Notes under the pieces: generated by a model | Told to the model about the DNA's origin: nothing | What the model saw: the letters and a program-made list of their open reading frames with translations, nothing else | Database searches by the model: none | Shown here: positions 5,214-5,270 of the stretch, piece by piece | Layout of the letters: the number at the start of each line of letters is the position of its first letter | How positions within the stretch are numbered: the first letter of the stretch is position 1 | DNA from: ANME-2 cluster archaeon | GTDB taxonomy: Archaea; Halobacteriota; Methanosarcinia; Methanosarcinales; Methanogasteraceae | Direction of reading: 5' to 3' | Assembly: GCA_003601535.1 (NCBI GenBank) | Contig: PIXW01000038.1 | Coordinates: 1-5,270 of the forward strand | DNA: 5,270 nucleotides | Translations under genes and position numbers: made by a program

Positions 5214-5239
5214 CATATACACAAAATTTTATGTATATG
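5214..5239. promoter_or_regulatory. 26-bp AT-rich palindrome over the presumed TATA region of gene D
   Basis: CATATACA, then C or T, AAAATTTT, then A or G, TGTATATG: 12 of 13 symmetric pairs match around a centre between 5226 and 5227. Symmetry this long is typical of an operator for a dimeric regulator. Because the arms hold TATA-like sequence, it may also act as a two-way core promoter for D and a gene beyond the right edge. Confidence 0.55.
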
Positions 5240-5270
5240 GAAAACATCGCCGCACAAATTCTGGTTCGCC

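Larger units (their letters stand above)
5125..5270 (-). promoter_or_regulatory. Upstream promoter and leader region of gene D
   Basis: 146 nt with no gene that I can support. It is AT-rich and contains three inverted repeats, at 5214-5239, 5168-5185 and 5146-5162. TATA-like sequence on the minus strand (GTGTATATG, about 5222-5214) would place transcription start near 5190, giving a leader of about 65 nt that includes the two smaller repeats. The exact start site is inferred. Confidence 0.6.

Overview
The window looks like a piece of a euryarchaeal chromosome, from a lineage that decorates its cells with modular secreted proteins. The clearest evidence is a PGF-CTERM archaeosortase sorting signal at the end of one protein. 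Cohesin and dockerin modules with no enzyme domains, dense N-glycosylation sequons and Shine-Dalgarno sites matching the archaeal 16S 3' end fit the same picture. A methane- or alkane-cycling relative (ANME-1/Methanophagales, Syntrophoarchaeia, Archaeoglobi or Methanosarcinales) is my inference; no marker gene settles it.

All coding sequence lies on the minus strand and reads from high to low coordinates. In transcription order there are four genes. Gene D (5124-3313) is a large secreted protein ending in a two-repeat dockerin. Gene C (3277-1616) is a secreted protein with an N-terminal cohesin domain, two near-identical Ig-like repeats and a GWN/GYW C-terminal region. Gene B (1548-856) is a short PGF-CTERM surface protein. 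Gene A (826 to beyond base 1) is a paralogue of B in its N-terminal half, but carries an Ig-like domain and a dockerin-like C-terminus that runs off the window. Gaps between genes are 35, 67 and 29 nt, and each start has a good Shine-Dalgarno, so an operon is likely. An 11-bp hairpin in the C-B gap may terminate or process part of the transcript.

Upstream of D (5125-5270) lies the only sizeable non-coding stretch. It holds a 26-bp near-perfect AT-rich palindrome containing TATA-like sequence, then two smaller inverted repeats in the presumed 5' leader. This looks like the regulated promoter of the cluster.

Functional reading (inference): the locus encodes a self-contained, non-cellulosomal cohesin-dockerin assembly on the cell surface. 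C supplies the cohesin, A and D carry dockerins to dock on it, and B is the lipid-anchored member through archaeosortase processing. A and B share a recently duplicated or gene-converted ectodomain but have different C-terminal attachment modules. No enzyme, RNA gene, CRISPR array or mobile element was seen.
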